A stretch of 64,000 nucleotides of DNA, from NCBI GenBank assembly GCA_040772685.1, contig JAXGXQ010000002.1, positions 1 to 64,000 of the forward strand, in the 5' to 3' direction. The notes under the pieces are model-generated. The model saw only the letters and a list, made by a program, of their open reading frames with translations. It was not told the origin of the DNA and did no database searches. Of this stretch, positions 42,952 to 52,564 are shown in pieces. This DNA comes from JAXGXQ01 sp040772685 (lineage in GTDB: Bacteria > Bacillota > Clostridia > Saccharofermentanales > UBA5734). Each line of letters opens with the position of its first letter. Within the stretch, counting starts at the first letter, position 1. A program made the position numbers and the translations under genes.

Positions 42952-43649
42952 GACCAGGGTTCCTGCTCTTCTGTCACTTGCAGCCGATAGCCCTGCCCGC
43001 GTATAGTTTCCACCATGTTTTCCCAACCCAGGCTGCTAAGGGTTTTACGCAGGCGAGTCAGATTGACCGGCAGAATATTGTCGTCGATGTAGGTTTCTTT
43101 TCCCCAGACATGCGCGATAATTTCGGCTTGAGGAACGGTTTCGGGAAATTTCCGCATTAATACTTCGATTATTTTTCCTTCCGTTTCTGTTAGAAGCAGA
43201 TGAAGTTCACCCCGAACCAGTTTCCAAGTCTCCGGATCGAGTGTCAGAGGACCGGCCCGGACCAACCCTCGTACCAGCCTGTATGTTTCCAATAGGCGCT
43301 GCACACGGGCTAATAACCGATCTGGATCAAAAGGCTTGGTCAGGTAATCGTCTGCACCAAAACCAAGGGCGGCCAGCTCATCGGCCAGGGAGTCACGGGC
43401 GGTAAGAATAAGAATCGGAAATGAACTCCTGAGTTTAAGAAAACGGCATATATCAAAACCGGAGGAACCGGGCAGATTTAGATCAAGTATCAAAAGATCT
43501 GGCTGGTAGCTCAAAATTTCGTCTGTCGGACGGACAAAGTCAGTCAACACTGCTACTGAATAACCCGCATCCGCCAGAACAGTTTGCAGTTCCCTCGCAA
43601 GGAAAAGGTCGTCTTCCGCGATCATAATTTTCCAGCCTGGTACAGTCAC
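42945..43649 (-). CDS. BceR-like OmpR-family response regulator
   Basis: 234 residues from GTG 43649 with AAAGGAC upstream. Receiver domain: acidic pair in IAEDD, phospho-Asp56 in LLILDLNLPG, Thr in LILTARDS and Lys in YLTKPFD. The C-terminal winged helix (from about 130) is of the OmpR type with NLTRLRKTLSSLGWENMVETIRGQGYRL. The probable target is the palindrome at 46559-46575 before the ATPase gene. Confidence 0.92.
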   Translation of the reverse strand: MTVPGWKIMIAEDDLFLARELQTVLADAGYSVAVLTDFVRPTDEILSYQPDLLILDLNLPGSSGFDICRFLKLRSSFPILILTARDSLADELAALGFGADDYLTKPFDPDRLLARVQRLLETYRLVRGLVRAGPLTLDPETWKLVRGELHLLLTETEGKIIEVLMRKFPETVPQAEIIAHVWGKETYIDDNILPVNLTRLRKTLSSLGWENMVETIRGQGYRLQVTEEQEPWSC

Positions 43650-43679
43650 TTTTTTGTCCTTTAAATATCAATCTTTCAT

Positions 43680-45725
43680 TTAGCTTCGATTTGTCTGCTC
43701 TAACTGCAAGCCATTTATTTCACGTTGGGCAGCCTTTTTTACCAGTGTAATGTAAAACAATTGTACCAGCACAAAGCCGGCCAGAGCCATAGCTGTTAAT
43801 CCCAGTAGGAGCAGCGGATCAGCTTCTGACGGCAGCTTTGTAAAATGCAGAAACAGCGTCAGGATGGCAAATATACTGCTGACTAAGGCAGGCACCAAGA
43901 CCAGATTAAAAAAGAGCCGAATCTGCTTAGAAATTGAATCTGCCATCTCGCGGCGACTTGCACCCAGCGTAAGTAGAGTCAGGTAGCGGTGTCTTGTGCG
44001 ACGTTGCTGGATCAGGTACTTGAGTCCGATGACGGTATTGCCGATCAGCAGAAACAGCACACCGAGATACAAAGTCAGGTAGCTGCTCGCTACGTTGTAA
44101 AAAAGATTGCGGCCGATTCCTCCAAGGTAGCTCTCATATGCCAAACCTTGCGCTTTTAAAGACTCTTCGAGCTCCAGAATCGCTTGCAACAAACCCTTTT
44201 CTTCGACAAAGCTATCTGAAAGGTGCAAATTCCAGGCAAATGGCTCTGTTTCATTCACGAGTGTGTGATAAACGTCATCGGGCACAATATAAGCAAGATA
44301 AAGTGTAATAGCCCGGTCGGCTACAATATTCTTCTGCTGGACTTCGGGATGCAATTTATAACGCTGACCGACCACAGAAACATTGATTTCGGGTTTCAGA
44401 GCTTTTTCTAAAGCTGACACCATATCCTCAGAATTCGGCATTGAAGTATAAAGAGCAAACTCATCCGCTGCCAGCTGGAGCGGCTTTCCTCCCTGAGCCT
44501 CGAGCAATGCGTTGTAGCCTGAAGCTGCAATCAAATATAACCTGTCATCATGTTCAAACCGTTCCAGCAGATTGTCCCGGTAATTTGTTTCCGGCAGTTG
44601 ACGAAGTGCTGACTGCAGCTCGGATGTAGTGATACTTTCTGCGGTGAAAGCCAAATAAACCGGATAAGCAACTTTTATCTTACCTGCAACGCCTTCTGAA
44701 TCAACAAAAGCCTTCGCCTCACTAGTCGAAGCCTGCAGCGAAAAATCAACAGTACGAACATTTTCCGCGCTTTGCTGAGTAATTCTGCCAACTCCATAAG
44801 AAAGGCTGGACATTGCTACCAGCAGAAGCAACGCGGCGATTGCCAAAGTACGGTGTTCAGCGAAAACGGATTCCTGGATCTGACGCAGAGTAAAGATCTT
44901 CAGACCACTGGCCTCAGTCCTCTGCTGAGCGATCCGCTCACTTTGGTAAAACCCCAGACCTTTATAGAGCTTGAACATGCCTGTGATGCCACAAACTGCC
45001 AAGGCCAGAAAAACTAAAGGGAACATCGTCAGACTCGCTGTCCCTAAACCAAAAACACCAAGCAGGTACGCCGTTATAAGTAAAATGATGCCTGCTTTGA
45101 AGCTTCGGTTGCCGCGAGCTTTGTCAAGTGGTTGCTGTTTATTCACCGTCACCGTTTTGAGGAAGGAAAGCGGTTCCAGATTCCACATGCGCAAAGCGAG
45201 TATAGCCAAGGCGATCATCTGTACTAGTATAAAACCAAGGATTGTCCAAAGAATAGCTTGCGATGACAGGGTTAGCTGGTGCTGGAGGATGTCGAGCCCG
45301 ATCCAACGTGATGTCGCCAGGCTGATCCCTTCGGTAAGCAGCACCGCAACCGGCAAACCTATCAGCAAAGCTATAACGCTGGACCAAAGCTGTTCAACAA
45401 AAAGCAGCGTGAAGAGCCGGCTGCGTTTCATTCCCAGAGTCAGATAAAGGCCGAATTCTCTCTGCCTGTCCTGCAACTCATAACTGAGGGCGAAATAAAC
45501 CAGAAAAAAGACAAAGAAAAGTGAGATTAAATACACAACCGGGATAAGTGTCAGCAGTTTGCGAACAGCATCACTTTCTATCGTGGCAAGAAAACGCATA
45601 ACATCCTGGCTTTCAAGTGAAAGCAGAGTATAGAAGGCGACAATAGCAATCACGAGCGAGGTGTAGAAAAGTCCATTGTTGCGGCGTTTGCGGGCTGAGT
45701 TACGCCAAATCTGCTTAAAGAACAT
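43680..45725 (-). CDS. BceB-like ABC transporter permease
   Basis: 681 residues with ten predicted helices in a 1-3-(loop)-style pattern and a large extracellular domain between about residues 305 and 540, the hallmark of BceB permeases. The first FtsX segment has ALSYELQDRQREFGLYLTLGMKRSRLFTLL; the second, after the loop, has LIQQRRTRHRYLTLLTLGASRREM. Such transporters sense and clear peptide antibiotics from their lipid targets and signal to the kinase. Its start overlaps the end of the ATPase gene by 11 bases. Confidence 0.92.
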   Translation of the reverse strand: MFFKQIWRNSARKRRNNGLFYTSLVIAIVAFYTLLSLESQDVMRFLATIESDAVRKLLTLIPVVYLISLFFVFFLVYFALSYELQDRQREFGLYLTLGMKRSRLFTLLFVEQLWSSVIALLIGLPVAVLLTEGISLATSRWIGLDILQHQLTLSSQAILWTILGFILVQMIALAILALRMWNLEPLSFLKTVTVNKQQPLDKARGNRSFKAGIILLITAYLLGVFGLGTASLTMFPLVFLALAVCGITGMFKLYKGLGFYQSERIAQQRTEASGLKIFTLRQIQESVFAEHRTLAIAALLLLVAMSSLSYGVGRITQQSAENVRTVDFSLQASTSEAKAFVDSEGVAGKIKVAYPVYLAFTAESITTSELQSALRQLPETNYRDNLLERFEHDDRLYLIAASGYNALLEAQGGKPLQLAADEFALYTSMPNSEDMVSALEKALKPEINVSVVGQRYKLHPEVQQKNIVADRAITLYLAYIVPDDVYHTLVNETEPFAWNLHLSDSFVEEKGLLQAILELEESLKAQGLAYESYLGGIGRNLFYNVASSYLTLYLGVLFLLIGNTVIGLKYLIQQRRTRHRYLTLLTLGASRREMADSISKQIRLFFNLVLVPALVSSIFAILTLFLHFTKLPSEADPLLLLGLTAMALAGFVLVQLFYITLVKKAAQREINGLQLEQTNRS

Positions 45726-46497
45726 GTGCCCGGCCTCCCCCCAGCTGCGCGATTACAGTAATAATACGTTCATAAAAGCTGTCGTTTGTTTCTGCGGGCA
45801 AATGTCTTCTAAGTTCGTGGTAGATTTGCCCGTCTTGGATGAAGAGAATGCGATTACAGTAACAAGCGACGTTGGCGTCGTGGGTCACCATTATTATGGT
45901 GCGGCGCTGCTGCTGGTTTACCGCCGCAAGCTGGGTCATTAAAACCTTGGCATTTTTGCTGTCCAGAGCACCGGTTGGCTCATCTGCCAGCACGATATGA
46001 GGATTGGTGATCAAAGCCCTTGCGGCGGCGGCGCGTTGTTTTTCACCGCCGGAAAGCTGTGCGGGAAACTTGTTGAGCTCAGCAGAAATACCGAATAATT
46101 CGGCGATTATCTTTAAAGGTTCTGCTGCTTTTTTCTCGCTTAAACCTTGAAGGTTTAGTGGTAGAGTAATATTTTCGCCTGCGGTCAGGTTGTCCAGCAA
46201 CTCGAATTCCTGAAATATATATCCGATGTCACGACCGCGGTACTCTGCAAGCTGAGAGTCGTTGAAGCCGGAGATATCTTTACCTGCCAGACGTATTCTG
46301 CCTTCAGACGGACGGATCAGGGAAGCGATACAATTAAGCAGAGTGGTCTTGCCGGAACCGCTCGCCCCCATAATCCCCAAAAATTCACCTTCCAGCACAT
46401 CAAAGCTGATACCCCGCAAGGCCTCAGTCAAATTATTCTTGTCGCCATATTTTTTCCAGAGGCCCTCTACCTGAAGGATCCGGTTAGTCTCACTCAT
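45715..46497 (-). CDS. BceA-like ABC transporter ATP-binding protein
   Basis: 260 residues from ATG 46497 with AGGAGG 8 bases upstream. Walker A GASGSGKTT, Q-loop YIFQEFELLDNL, signature LSGGEKQRAA, Walker B IVLADEPTGALDSKN and switch His in IIMVTHDANVA are intact. First gene of the peptide-resistance module. Confidence 0.94.
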   Translation of the reverse strand: MSETNRILQVEGLWKKYGDKNNLTEALRGISFDVLEGEFLGIMGASGSGKTTLLNCIASLIRPSEGRIRLAGKDISGFNDSQLAEYRGRDIGYIFQEFELLDNLTAGENITLPLNLQGLSEKKAAEPLKIIAELFGISAELNKFPAQLSGGEKQRAAAARALITNPHIVLADEPTGALDSKNAKVLMTQLAAVNQQQRRTIIMVTHDANVACYCNRILFIQDGQIYHELRRHLPAETNDSFYERIITVIAQLGGGRAHVL

Positions 46498-46558
46498 TGA
46501 ATCATCCTCCTGTGATTAGTTATATTGCTATTCTATTGCTTGGAAGAATCGTTAACCA

Positions 46559-46575
46559 CTTACATTCCCTGTAAG
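46559..46575 (-). promoter_or_regulatory. Palindromic operator candidate upstream of the bceA-like gene
   Basis: CTTACA (46559-46564), 5-base spacer, TGTAAG (46570-46575): a perfect 6-bp inverted repeat about 60 bases before the ATPase start. BceR-type regulators bind inverted repeats of the TnACA...TGTAA kind, so this is the likely target of the regulator at 42945-43649. Confidence 0.6.
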
Positions 46576-46963
46576 GTATCCCCATATTCAAATCGATTGT
46601 ACCGGCGAAATACTTGATAACACCTGAACTAGCGCAGCCGCTTAAGGATTTGATATCCGGTTAGAAAAACAGGAAGTCGGCACAGTTTTACAAAAAGTTG
46701 ATTATTAAATTCAGAGCCTGATTTTCATTATGCTTCCTTTGCTGCAAAAGTTTACCAGGTCACTGTAATACAAGCGATTTGGCCTGGTAAAAGAATAAAG
46801 AACCTGCCCAAGACCTCATTAATATTGCACAAATTTGTGCGGTATCAATAAATTGACTTTAGATTGATTTAAAACATAAATTATTCTGAATATTCTGCAA
46901 ATTTTACAATACAAACGACAAAAATGTTGTTTAAGTGTGCAACTAATGTTACGGTAATGTTAC

Positions 46964-46987
46964 ATAGGTATCACTAAACATACCTAT
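46964..46987. promoter_or_regulatory. 8-bp inverted repeat upstream of the riboswitch
   Basis: ATAGGTAT and ATACCTAT separated by 8 bases. The position would suit an operator at the promoter of the surface-protein transcript. No T run follows on either strand, so it is not a terminator. Confidence 0.35.
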
Positions 46988-47063
46988 ACATGAAAGATAA
47001 AAATGAACATTGATAATCGAATACGGATTGGCGAAGATGTTACCCTCAATGGCGAGCATTTTT

Positions 47064-47146
47064 GAAAAAGGCAACCGGAGCGAAAGCTCCGCAACGCAAA
47101 GTCAGGAGTCTAAAGGGATATCCCCATGATCGTCCGACTGCCAAGA
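47064..47146 (+). promoter_or_regulatory. Cyclic di-GMP-I (GEMM) riboswitch
   Basis: The element has the conserved parts of the GEMM-I aptamer in order: closing helix GGCA (47070-47073) with TGCC (47139-47142); helix GGAGC/GCTCC (47077-47081, 47086-47090) capped by a GAAA tetraloop; the hallmark linker ACGCAAAG (47094-47101); and a second helix containing the GTCTAAAG receptor-like stretch and a GGG-atat-CCC hairpin (47115-47124). In known cases c-di-GMP binds at the three-way junction and controls downstream genes by transcription termination or start access. About 240 bases separate it from the surface-protein start at 47383; I could not identify a clear terminator in between. Regulation of an adhesin by c-di-GMP fits established biology. 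Confidence 0.83.
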
Positions 47147-47638
47147 CGTCTCGTTCGATTACCCGAGAAGAAGTTCTTAATTCTCTGCCGTCTGATGCAT
47201 TTTGATGCGTCCACGCTGAGTACTGTTTCTTATAGCCTTTTTACCTTAATTACTTAATGTATCAAGCAATAACAAAATTAACTGATCTCCCTTTTAATAA
47301 ACTTTATATAAACTGCCTACAATTTCATTACGGTTATATCCTGCATTAACCAGAATGATCTCGCGGTTGTAATGAGGACGGTTTGCGTTTAAGAAAAATA
47401 TTTCGAAAGTTAAATATGCGCAGTCGTTTTCGCTATACACTAAAGCCAGTTATGCCCAGCACCATGGTTAACGCAGTTACACCGGCACCTGGCGTGTACA
47501 CAAGTTCAGCGTCAACTGTGACACTTGAAGCAGATTTGTCGGGAATATCAACTAACTCACATACGAGGCCTGAGTTTGTCTGGATTGATGGCAGCACTGT
47601 CTTTGTGGCGGTTCGGATGACCCATAACCCCAAACAAA

Positions 47639-48964
47639 ATGTCAATAGGTACTGCCAACAGTTTTGATTACGACCTCATCCTGCTCTACAACAATAAAAT
47701 CGATGGTACGGATTATGATCCAACATTACCTGTTCCTTTGGCAGGTAATGTTGCTGGACTTCCGCATTGGACGGTTTTCAGGTTTCATCTTGCTGACCTG
47801 ACCGCTTCAGGCAGTGGAATATACCCGATCACTGTGACTGCGGATAAAACCGGCGCCGGCCAGGGCCACTGGCTGACGGGTGTATCGATGGTAGTAACAG
47901 TGCCTAAGGCTTCCGCGACGGTTACTAAAACCTGGATTGGCGGTCCCATGAACCCCATTCAGATTCAACTGCAAAAACAAAGTGCAACTACACCGCTTCA
48001 GAATCATGGATTACCCGTAACGCTTACAGCATCAGGTGGCACTGCTACATACACCTGGAATGATTTGCCCTACACCGATTCACTTGGCAGTATTCTTACT
48101 TATTCAATAATTGAACCGTCCGGAGGATCCGGTTACACAGTGCAATTCTTCAATGACGGTTATAACGAAACCACCCGGCACTATACCTGGCGCCTGGTCA
48201 ATACTTATTCAGCAACAGGCAGCGTAACCCTCAGTGCTTCTAAGCATCTGGACGGCAGGACCCTGGCAGCCGGCGAATTCAGCTTCCAGCTGAAGGAAGG
48301 CGCCACAGTCCTGCAGACTAAGACAAACGCCGCCAACGGCAGCATTGCCTTTGACGCCATTAACTACACATTGGCAAACGTGGGACTCCATACCTACACA
48401 ATAACTGAACTGCCCAGCGCTTTGGGCGGAATAACGATTGATCCGATGGTGCTTACAGTCACGGTCAATGTTGTGGATAATGGTGACGGCACACTGACCG
48501 CCACCCCAAGCTACCCGGCGGATGTCACCTTTAACAACACCTACGCGGCTTCAGGCAGCGTCTCACTCGCCGCCAGCAAACAGCTTAGCGGCCGGACTCT
48601 GGCAGCCGGCGACTTCAGCTTCCAGCTGAAAGAAGGCGCCACAGTCCTGCAAACCAAGACAAACGCCGCCGACGGCAGCATCACTTTTGACGCGATCAAC
48701 TATACTCAGGCGGATAAGGGACTGCACACCTATACAATTACGGAAATGTCAAGCGCTTTGGGTGGGATTTCAATCGACCCGATGGTGCTGACAGTCACAG
48801 TCAATGTCGTCGACAAAGGTGACGGTACATTGACAGCCACAACGACCTACCCGTCAGACACTATCTTTAACAACACCTACGCGCAACAGGCAGCGTCACA
48901 CTTGCTGCCAGCAAACAGCTTAGCGGCCGGGCATTGGCAGCCGGAGAATTCAGCTTCCAGCTGA
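47639..48964 (+). CDS. Surface protein fragment: N-terminal domain and repeats 1-2
   Basis: Open frame holding the N-terminal adhesin region and the first two 112-residue repeats. It begins with NSFDYDLILLYNNKIDGTDYD, has a Cna-B-like segment (ATVTKTWIGGP...TYTWNDLP...YSIIEPSGG), then SASKHLDGRTLAAGEFSF. The last 25 residues (from 48883) are out of frame. Not an independent gene: its start lies in the middle of the domain, just after the shift near 47645. Confidence 0.55.
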   Translation: MSIGTANSFDYDLILLYNNKIDGTDYDPTLPVPLAGNVAGLPHWTVFRFHLADLTASGSGIYPITVTADKTGAGQGHWLTGVSMVVTVPKASATVTKTWIGGPMNPIQIQLQKQSATTPLQNHGLPVTLTASGGTATYTWNDLPYTDSLGSILTYSIIEPSGGSGYTVQFFNDGYNETTRHYTWRLVNTYSATGSVTLSASKHLDGRTLAAGEFSFQLKEGATVLQTKTNAANGSIAFDAINYTLANVGLHTYTITELPSALGGITIDPMVLTVTVNVVDNGDGTLTATPSYPADVTFNNTYAASGSVSLAASKQLSGRTLAAGDFSFQLKEGATVLQTKTNAADGSITFDAINYTQADKGLHTYTITEMSSALGGISIDPMVLTVTVNVVDKGDGTLTATTTYPSDTIFNNTYAQQAASHLLPANSLAAGHWQPENSASS

Positions 48965-51900
48965 AAGAAGGCGCCACAGTCCTGCAGACCAAGACAAACG
49001 CCGCAGACGGCAGCATAACCTTTGACGCTATTAACTATACGTTGGCGGACAAGGGGCTCCATACCTACACAATCACTGAACTGCCCAGCGCTCTAGGCGG
49101 AATAACAATTGATCCGATGGTGCTGACAGTCACAGTGAATGTCGTTGACAACGGCGACGGCACCCTGACAGCCACCCCGACCTACCCGGCGGATGTCACC
49201 TTTAACAACACCTACGCGGCTTCAGGCAGCGTCTCACTCGCCGCCAGCAAACAGCTTAGCGGCCGGGCATTGGCAGCCGGAGAATTCAGCTTCCAGCTGA
49301 AAGAAGGCGCCACAATCCTGCAAACCAAGACAAACGCCGCCGATGGCAGTATCACTTTTGACGCCATTAACTACAGTGTGGCGGATAAAGGCCTTCATAC
49401 CTACACAATTACTGAAATGCCCAGCGCCCTGGGCGGTGTCACAATCGACCCGATGGTGCTGACAGTCACGGTCAATGTCGTCGACAATGGTGACGGCACT
49501 CTGACAGCAACTCCGACCTACCCGGCGGATGTCACATTTAACAACACCTACGCGGCAACAGGCAGTGTATCGCTCAGCGCCAGTAAACAGCTTAGCGGCC
49601 GGGCATTGGCAGCCGGAGAATTCAGCTTCCAGTTGAAAGAAGGCGCCACGGTCCTGCAAACTAAGACAAATGCCGCAGATGGCAGCATAACCTCTTTAAT
49701 GCCATTAATCAGTGCAGATAAAGGCCTCCATACCTACACAATTACTGAAATGCCCAGCGCTTTGGGTGGAATCACAATCGACCCGATGGTGCTGACAGTA
49801 ACAGTGAATGTCGTTGACAATGGTGACGGCACACTAACCGCTACACCGACCTATCCGGCGGATGTCACATTTAACAACACCTACGCGGCTACAGGCAGCG
49901 TTACGCTTGCTGCCAGCAAACAGCTTAGCGGCCGGGCATTGGCAGCCGGAGAATTCAGCTTCCAGCTGAAAGAAGGCGCCACAGTCCTGCAGACCAAAAC
50001 CAACGCCGCAGACGGCAGCATAACCTTCGACGCCATTAACTACAGTGTGGCCGACAAAGGCCTTCATACCCACACAATTACAGAAATGTCCAGCGCTTTG
50101 GGTGGAATCACAATCGACCTGATGGTGCTGACAGTAACAGTAAGTGTCGTTGATAATGGCGACGGTACACTAACCGCTACACCGACCTATCCGGCGGATG
50201 TCACATTTAACAACACCTACGCGGCTTCAGGCAGCGTCTCACTCGCCGCCAGCAAACAGCTTAGCGGCCGGGCATTGGCAGCCGGAGAATTCAGCTTCCA
50301 GTTGAAGGAAGGCGCCACAGTCCTGCAGACCAAAACCAATGCCGCAGATGGCAGCATAACCTTTGACGCCATTAACTTCAGTGTGGCAGACAAAGGCCTG
50401 CATACCTACACAATTACTGAAATGCCCAGCGCCCTGGGCGGTGTCACAATCGACCCGATGGTGCTGACAGTCACGGTCGATGTCGTTGACAATGGTGACG
50501 GCACACTAACCGCCACTCCGACCTATCCGGCGGATGTCACATTTAACAACACCTACGCGGCAACAGGCAGTGTATCGCTCAGCGCCAGCAAACAGCTTAG
50601 CGGCCGGGCTCTGGCAGCAGGCGAATTCAGCTTCCAGCTGAAGGAAGGCGCTACGCTGATTGAAACCAAATCGAACGCCGCCGATGGCAGCATAGACTTC
50701 GCCGCCATTAATTACACCTTGGCGGACAAGGGGCTACATACCTATACAATTACTGAAAACGCCAGCGTACTTGGCGGCATTACAATCGACCCGATGGTGC
50801 TGACAGTCACGGTTAATGTCGTTGACAATGGCGACGGCACGTTGACAGCAACACCGACTTACCCCGCGGATGTCACATTCAACAATACCTATGAAGCATC
50901 AGGCAGCGTTTCGCCCGCAGCCGCCAAAGGAATTGACGGACGTGACCTGGCAGTAGGCGAATTCAGCTTCCAGCTGAAGGAAGGCGCCACAGTCCTGCAA
51001 ACCAAGACAAATGCCGCCGACGGCAGCATCACCTTGACGCCATTAACTACAGTGTGGGCAGACAAAGTGCCCGTATACCTATACAATTACTGGGTGGAAT
51101 CACAATTGACCCGATGGTGCTGACAGTCACAGTAAATGTCGTTGACAATGGCGACGGCACATTAACAGCCACACCGACCTACCCGGTGATGTCACATTTA
51201 ACAACACCTACGCGGCAACAGGCAGCGTTTCGCCTGCAGCCGCCAGTCAGCTTAGCGAGGTCAGCATTGGTGAAGCGGAGAATCTGGCTTCCAGCTGGAA
51301 TTTAAAGGCGCTACAGTCCTAAAACAAAGACTATCGCAGCCGACGGCAGCATCACTGACGCCATTAACTACAGTGTGGCAGGCAAAGGAATGCATACCTA
51401 TACAATTACTGGAAATGCCCAGCTCCCTGGGCGGTATAACAATCGACCCGATGGTGCTGACAGTTACAGTCGATGTCGTTGACAATGGTGACGGCACACT
51501 AACCGCCACTACCGACCTACCCGGCGGATGTCACATTCAATAACATTTACGCGGCAACAGGCAGTGTATCGCTCAGCGCCAGCAAACAGCTTAGCGGCCG
51601 GGCTCTGGCAGCAGGCGAATTCAGCTTCCAGCTGAAGGAAGGCGCTACGCTGATTGAAACCAAATCGAACGCCGCCGATGGCAGCATAGACTTCGCCGCC
51701 ATTAATTACACCTTGGCGGACAAGGGGCTACATACCTATACAATTACTGAAAACGCCAGCGTACTTGGCGGCATTACAATCGACCCGATGGTGCTGACAG
51801 TCACGGTTAATGTCGTTGACAATGGCGACGGCACACTAACCGCTACACCAACCTACCCGACCGATGTCACATTCAACAATACCTATGAGGCATCAGGCAG

Positions 51901-52564
51901 CGTTTCACTCGCAGCCGCCAAAGGAATTGACGGACGCGATCTGGCAGCCGATGAATTCAGCTTCCAGTTGAAGGAAGGCGCCACAGTCCTGCAAACCAAG
52001 ACAAATGCCGCCGACGGCAGCATTACCTTCGACGCCATTAATTACAGTGTGGCAGACAAAGGTCTGCATACCTACACAATTACTGAACTGCCAGGCAGCC
52101 TGGGCGGAGTCACCTTTGACCCGATGGTACTTACTGTCACGGTCGATGTCGTTGACAATGGCGACGGCACGTTGACCGCTACCCCGACTTACCCCGCAGA
52201 TGTCACATTCAATAACATTTACAATGCCGATGGCAGTATTGCGCTGGCCGCCAGCAAGATCCTTACCGGCCGCACTCTGGCAGCAGGTGAGTTCAGCTTC
52301 CAGCTGAAGGAAGGCGACACAGTTCTGCAGACCAAGACAAACGCCGCCGATGGCAGCGTCATGTTTGACGCTATCCCCTACACTGTGATGGACAAAGGGC
52401 TCCATACCTACACCATCACTGAAGTAGTTGGTACTGAGGCCAACATGCACTACGACCCGCTGGTGCTGACTGTGACGGTCAATGTTGTCGACAACGGCGA
52501 CGGCACTCTGACAGCAACAGCAACCTACCCCGAGAACGTAGTGTTCCAAAATGAATACCTGACA
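48212..52564 (+). repeat. Array of about thirteen 336-bp coding repeats
   Basis: Units begin near 48212, 48548, 48883, 49219, 49555, 49888, 50224, 50560, 50896, 51215, 51554, 51890 and 52226. The period is 336 bases except for units 2 (335), 5 (333), 9 (319) and 10 (339). The protein unit matches the streptococcal pilin isopeptide linkage family (FctA/Spy0128-like): Lys in SASKQL, Glu in YTITE and Asn in FNNTY would form an internal isopeptide bond that stiffens each domain. Units 8 and 11 look identical over about 280 bases, and units 9 and 12 are similar to each other, which indicates duplication of a multi-unit block. Confidence 0.9.
48934..51123 (+). CDS. Surface protein fragment: repeats 3-9
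   Basis: Open frame covering repeats 3 to 8 and most of 9. Each repeat has the pattern SASKQLSGRALAAGEFSFQ ... GLHTYTITE ... DPMVLTVTVNVVDNGDGTL ... VTFNNTYA. Repeat 5 has compensating small indels near 49690-49730 that turn FDAINYSVA into a different stretch without breaking the frame. The frame is lost near 51035. Belongs to the single broken locus 47383-53551. Confidence 0.55.
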   Translation: MAAGEFSFQLKEGATVLQTKTNAADGSITFDAINYTLADKGLHTYTITELPSALGGITIDPMVLTVTVNVVDNGDGTLTATPTYPADVTFNNTYAASGSVSLAASKQLSGRALAAGEFSFQLKEGATILQTKTNAADGSITFDAINYSVADKGLHTYTITEMPSALGGVTIDPMVLTVTVNVVDNGDGTLTATPTYPADVTFNNTYAATGSVSLSASKQLSGRALAAGEFSFQLKEGATVLQTKTNAADGSITSLMPLISADKGLHTYTITEMPSALGGITIDPMVLTVTVNVVDNGDGTLTATPTYPADVTFNNTYAATGSVTLAASKQLSGRALAAGEFSFQLKEGATVLQTKTNAADGSITFDAINYSVADKGLHTHTITEMSSALGGITIDLMVLTVTVSVVDNGDGTLTATPTYPADVTFNNTYAASGSVSLAASKQLSGRALAAGEFSFQLKEGATVLQTKTNAADGSITFDAINFSVADKGLHTYTITEMPSALGGVTIDPMVLTVTVDVVDNGDGTLTATPTYPADVTFNNTYAATGSVSLSASKQLSGRALAAGEFSFQLKEGATLIETKSNAADGSIDFAAINYTLADKGLHTYTITENASVLGGITIDPMVLTVTVNVVDNGDGTLTATPTYPADVTFNNTYEASGSVSPAAAKGIDGRDLAVGEFSFQLKEGATVLQTKTNAADGSITLTPLTTVWADKVPVYLYNYWVESQLTRWC

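Larger units (their letters stand above)
46498..47059. other. Non-coding gap between the Bce module and the riboswitch
   Basis: About 560 bases without a credible gene. It contains the palindrome at 46559-46575, a 9-bp inverted repeat (TTTACCAGG 46751-46759 and CCTGGTAAA 46783-46791, loop 23), and an 8-bp inverted repeat (ATAGGTAT 46964-46971 and ATACCTAT 46980-46987). The last is about 80 bases before the riboswitch and may overlap its promoter. The rest is AT-rich with no feature I recognise. Confidence 0.6.

Noticed and set aside
48212..52564. Periodic repeats as a possible CRISPR array
   Set aside because: The period is 336 bases with no spacers; the units are coding and match isopeptide pilin domains.
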